This document shows positions 61,703 through 64,000 of a stretch of 64,000 nucleotides of DNA, one piece after another (positions within the stretch are counted from its first letter, which is position 1; every line of letters starts with the position of its first letter). The notes under the pieces are model-generated. The model saw only the letters and a program-made list of their open reading frames with translations. It was not told the origin of the DNA and did not search any database. The position numbers and the translations under genes were made by a program. The DNA comes from Azospirillum sp. TSA2s (GTDB lineage Bacteria > Pseudomonadota > Alphaproteobacteria > Azospirillales > Azospirillaceae). Location: assembly GCF_004923315.1 (NCBI RefSeq), contig NZ_CP039650.1, positions 1,067,501-1,131,500 on the forward strand, written 5' to 3'.

Positions 61703-62326
61703 ATGGCCAGCAAGAAGCGCGGCGCGTTCATCGCCGGCAAGCCCCCGTCCCAACGGCAACTGCGCGTCGGCGAGGAGGTGCGCCACGCCCTCGCCGACCT
61801 GTTCCGCCGCGGGGACTTCCACGATCCGGAGCTGGCCTCGCTGAACGTCACGGTCACCGAGGTGCGGATCAGCCCCGACCTGTCGAACGCCACTGTCTTC
61901 TATTCGACGCTGGGCGGCGAGCGGATGGAGGAGGCCCAGGTCGCCCTGAAGCGGGCGGCCGCCTTCCTGCGCGGGCAGGTCGCGCGCATGGTCAACCTGC
62001 GCCATGCCCCGACGCTGAGCTTCGAAGGCGACACCTCCTTCGACTACGCCCACCGCATCGACAGCATCCTGCACAGCCCGGAGGTCGCCCGCGACCTGAG
62101 CGGCCATCCGCTGGGTCGCGTCAACGGCGACGACGACCATGACGAGGATGAGGACGAGGACGACTCCTGGGATGAGGACGGCGACGATCTCGGCCCGGAC
62201 GAGACGGACGAGGACGACGACCTCGACGAAGACGACCACGCCATGCTCGACGATGAGGACAAGGGCGAGGATAAGGGCGAGGGCGAAGGCGGGGACGAGA
62301 GCCGGGGCGGCCGTCGTGGCTCGTAA
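61703..62326 (+). CDS. rbfA: Ribosome-binding factor A with acidic tail
   Basis: RbfA binds the 30S subunit during late maturation. Residues 1-140 form the normal KH-like domain (QRQLRVGEEVRHALADLFRRG, VTEVRISPDLSNATVFYS, HAPTLSFEGDTSFDYAHRI). The tail of about 65 residues is almost all Asp, Glu and Gly, ending in GRRGS, and is unusual in length. The 207-residue size exceeds the family norm of about 130. It overlaps truB by 11 bases. Confidence 0.95.
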   Translation: MASKKRGAFIAGKPPSQRQLRVGEEVRHALADLFRRGDFHDPELASLNVTVTEVRISPDLSNATVFYSTLGGERMEEAQVALKRAAAFLRGQVARMVNLRHAPTLSFEGDTSFDYAHRIDSILHSPEVARDLSGHPLGRVNGDDDHDEDEDEDDSWDEDGDDLGPDETDEDDDLDEDDHAMLDDEDKGEDKGEGEGGDESRGGRRGS

Positions 62327-63257
62327 GCGCAAGGGTACGCCGATCCATGGCTGGATCGTGCTGGACAAGCCGGAAGGCATGACCTCCACCCAGGCGCTTT
62401 CGAAGGTGCGCCGCCTGCTGAACGCCGAGAAGGCCGGGCATGGCGGCACGCTGGACCCGCTGGCGACCGGTATCCTGCCGATCGCGCTGGGCGAGGCGAC
62501 CAAGACCGTCTCCTATGCCATGGACGGCGCCAAGACCTACCGCTTCTCCATCCGCTGGGGCGAGCGCACCACCACCGACGACCGCGAAGGCGCGGTGATC
62601 GACCGCTCCGACCACCGGCCGACGACCGAGCAGATCCGCGCCGCCCTGCCCGCCTTCCTGGGCGAGATCCAGCAGGTGCCGCCGCAGTTCTGCGCCATCA
62701 AGATCGACGGCGAGCGTGCCTATGACATCGCGCGCGAAGGCGACGCGGTCGATCTGGCCGCCCGCACCGTGCGCATCGACCGCTTCGAACTGGTCGAGGA
62801 ACCCGACGCCGACCATGCGGTGTTCGAGGTCGATTGCGGCAAGGGCACCTATGTCCGCTCGCTCGCCCGCGACCTGTCGGAAGCGCTTGGCACGGTCGGC
62901 CATGTCGGGCTTCTGCGCCGCTTGCGCGTCGGGTCCTTCACGCTGGACCGCGCGATTTCCCTGGACGAACTGGCCGCCATGGAGCAAGGTGCGGCCGTCG
63001 AACGACTTCTGTTGCCGATCGAGACCGCGCTGGACGACATCCCGGCGCTGGCCCTGACGGAAGCGGAAGCGCACCGACTGAGGCACGGCCAGACGGTCGC
63101 TCTCCTCACCCGGCAGGATCGTGAACGCCTGATGGCGGTTCAGGGTGCTGACGGTGGGGATGGCACCGTCATTGCGCTTTTCGGCGGAACGCCGGTTGCG
63201 TTGGCCCGTGTCGAGGGGGCGGAGGTCCGTCCGGTGCGCGTACTCAACCTCACGTGA
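62316..63257 (+). CDS. truB: tRNA pseudouridine-55 synthase TruB
   Basis: TruB makes pseudouridine 55 in tRNAs. The catalytic Asp 47 lies in GHGGTLDPLATGIL. Other motifs are GWIVLDKPEGMTSTQAL, KTYRFSIRWGERTTTDDREG and CGKGTYVRSLARDLSEALG. GTG 62316 lies in the rbfA end; the upstream frame from 62139 is acidic rbfA sequence and is excluded. The C-terminal PUA-like region follows. rpsO starts 14 bases after the stop. Confidence 0.95.
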   Translation: MARKRKGTPIHGWIVLDKPEGMTSTQALSKVRRLLNAEKAGHGGTLDPLATGILPIALGEATKTVSYAMDGAKTYRFSIRWGERTTTDDREGAVIDRSDHRPTTEQIRAALPAFLGEIQQVPPQFCAIKIDGERAYDIAREGDAVDLAARTVRIDRFELVEEPDADHAVFEVDCGKGTYVRSLARDLSEALGTVGHVGLLRRLRVGSFTLDRAISLDELAAMEQGAAVERLLLPIETALDDIPALALTEAEAHRLRHGQTVALLTRQDRERLMAVQGADGGDGTVIALFGGTPVALARVEGAEVRPVRVLNLT

Positions 63258-63271
63258 TTTAGGAGACCCCG

Positions 63272-63541
63272 ATGTCGATTACGCCCGAGCGCAAGCAAGA
63301 GCTGATCAAGGAATTTTCCCGCGGCACCAACGACACCGGTTCGCCCGAGGTCCAGGTGTCGATCCTGACGGAGCGCATCAGCAACCTGACGGATCACCTG
63401 AAGGGCCACAAGAAGGACTTCCACTCCCGTCGTGGTCTGCTGGTGATGGTCGGTCAGCGCCGCCGTCTGCTCGACTACCTGAAGAAGAAGGATCAGTCGC
63501 GCTACGCCGCTCTGATCGAGCGTCTGGGCCTGCGCCGCTAA
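63272..63541 (+). CDS. rpsO: 30S ribosomal protein S15
   Basis: The 89-residue protein is a complete S15: ERKQELIKEFSRGTNDTGSP, VSILTERISNLTDHLKGHKKD and RRGLLVMVGQRRRLLDYLKKKD. It binds the central domain of 16S rRNA early in assembly. A good ribosome site (TTTAGGAGACCCC) precedes ATG 63272. It is cotranscribed with truB and lies before pnp, as in most proteobacteria. Confidence 0.98.
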   Translation: MSITPERKQELIKEFSRGTNDTGSPEVQVSILTERISNLTDHLKGHKKDFHSRRGLLVMVGQRRRLLDYLKKKDQSRYAALIERLGLRR

Positions 63542-63574
63542 TCAGGCGCGCTGTCCCGCTGACGGGTTCGGGTT

Positions 63575-63599
63575 CCCCTGGCCGGCCACCGGCCGGGGG
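63575..63599 (+). terminator. Hairpin after rpsO
   Basis: CCCCTGGCCGG (63575-63585) pairs with CCGGCCGGGG (63589-63598) around CCA with one bulge, and GTTTCCC follows. It lies 33 bases past the rpsO stop and may stop or process the transcript. Confidence 0.65.
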
Positions 63600-63710
63600 T
63601 TTCCCGTCCAGTCCGGCGGACCATCGAAGCTGCCTTTTCCCTGTATCGTTCCGGAACACCTCATTGGTTATTGGCAATAGAAACTCGATCTTGAGCGTTT
63701 CGTGACGGAC

Positions 63711-63746
63711 AGGCCGGCCCGATTATTCGGGGACCGGCCTTTTTTG
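63711..63746 (+). terminator. Strong Rho-independent terminator before pnp
   Basis: AGGCCGG-CCCG (63711-63721) pairs with CGGG-GA-CCGGCCT (63728-63740) around ATTATT, with a two-base bulge, and TTTTTT follows. It lies 146 bases before the pnp start, so pnp probably has its own promoter between 63747 and 63891, or escapes this signal. Confidence 0.85.
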
Positions 63747-63891
63747 CATCCACGACACTTCTATCTTGATTCGTTTAGTCCTGTTGTCGAACACCACATC
63801 TCCAGTTTTCTCGCGGGGTCCTACGACCGATGGCCCCGGCCTTGGGCGGCAATCCGGCCGTTGCAGGGTGTCGGATGGAAGGAAAGAATCC

Positions 63892-64000
63892 ATGTTCACT
63901 GTTCATCGCAAAGAAATCGAATGGGGCGGGCGCAAGCTGGTCCTGGAAACGGGCAAGATCGCCCGTCAGGCCAACGGCGCGGTTCTGGTCACCTATGGTG
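63892..64000 (+). CDS. pnp: Polyribonucleotide nucleotidyltransferase, 5' part
   Basis: The first 36 residues, MFTVHRKEIEWGGRKLVLE and TGKIARQANGAVLVTYG, match the N-terminus of PNPase, the 3'-5' phosphorolytic exonuclease. ATG 63892 follows GGAAGGAAAGAATCC. The rest of the gene runs past the window end. It follows rpsO in the usual order. The 150-base leader could hold the cleavage and autoregulation site known in enterics. Confidence 0.95.
   Translation, partial: MFTVHRKEIEWGGRKLVLETGKIARQANGAVLVTYG

Overview
This 64 kb window is high-GC chromosomal DNA of an alphaproteobacterium. The gene content and order point to the Rhodospirillales, and most likely Azospirillum or a close relative. 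The grounds are the miaB-phoH-ybeY-corC-lnt-XRE-metK-trmB run, the rimP-nusA-ylxR-infB-rbfA-truB-rpsO-pnp run, a compact MotA stator, alphaproteobacterial families such as TIGR02186 and DUF2244, and strong GC bias with frequent GTG and TTG starts. This assignment is inference from family knowledge, since no search could be run. I see no prophage, insertion sequence, CRISPR array or plasmid replicon.

Layout, left half. 0-5.3 kb: a gene end, a small hypothetical gene, a FemAB-like acyltransferase, motA, a proline-rich secreted protein, a glutathione peroxidase and the cytochrome c maturation pair ccmA-ccmB. 5.3-11 kb: a candidate small RNA with its own promoter and terminator, an AspT/YidE-type transporter and a complete polar amino acid ABC transporter. 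11-17.5 kb: a divergent lipoprotein gene, then rsmI, yraN, a SirB1-like gene, gshB, a hidden 24-codon hydrophobic peptide, trpS and a pyroglutamyl-peptidase-like gene. 17.5-21.2 kb is the most accessory part: a MarR regulator, a cluster of very small genes, a secreted alpha/beta hydrolase and an AT-rich-flanked FkbM methyltransferase. 21-31 kb: comM, a creatininase-family gene, hrcA-grpE, a CheY-like protein, an FMN riboswitch with ribB, a DUF1848 gene, an Nfu scaffold and a TSUP-TIGR02186-Usp operon.

Layout, right half. 31-39.8 kb: a divergent pair of membrane/coiled-coil genes, a PfkB sugar/nucleoside kinase, an HxlR-regulated ketoacyl synthase operon, a CysZ-like membrane protein, a bactofilin, nth, a STAS-like gene, a DUF2244 gene and a small membrane protein. 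39.8-46.5 kb: a large MscS-type channel, a sulfite-oxidase-like molybdoenzyme, tRNA-Arg(CCT), ybaK, folE, apaG and a GNAT gene. 46.7-64 kb is two tightly packed housekeeping operons for tRNA modification, ribosome maturation, lipoprotein acylation, SAM synthesis, and transcription and translation factors, ending in the first codons of pnp.

The genes work together mainly in translation and RNA biology: rsmI, trpS, ybaK, miaB, ybeY, trmB, rimP, nusA, infB, rbfA, truB, rpsO and pnp. Envelope functions (lnt, ccmAB, MscS, bactofilin, lipoproteins) and stress or redox functions (gshB, Gpx, hrcA-grpE, Usp, Nfu) make up much of the rest. The least explained items are the 24-codon hydrophobic peptide with a structured leader (15.5 kb), the candidate small RNA (5.4 kb), the cysteine-less Pcp-like protein (17 kb), the small-gene cluster (18 kb), the attenuator-like leader of rimP (55.4 kb), and several clean dyad operators.
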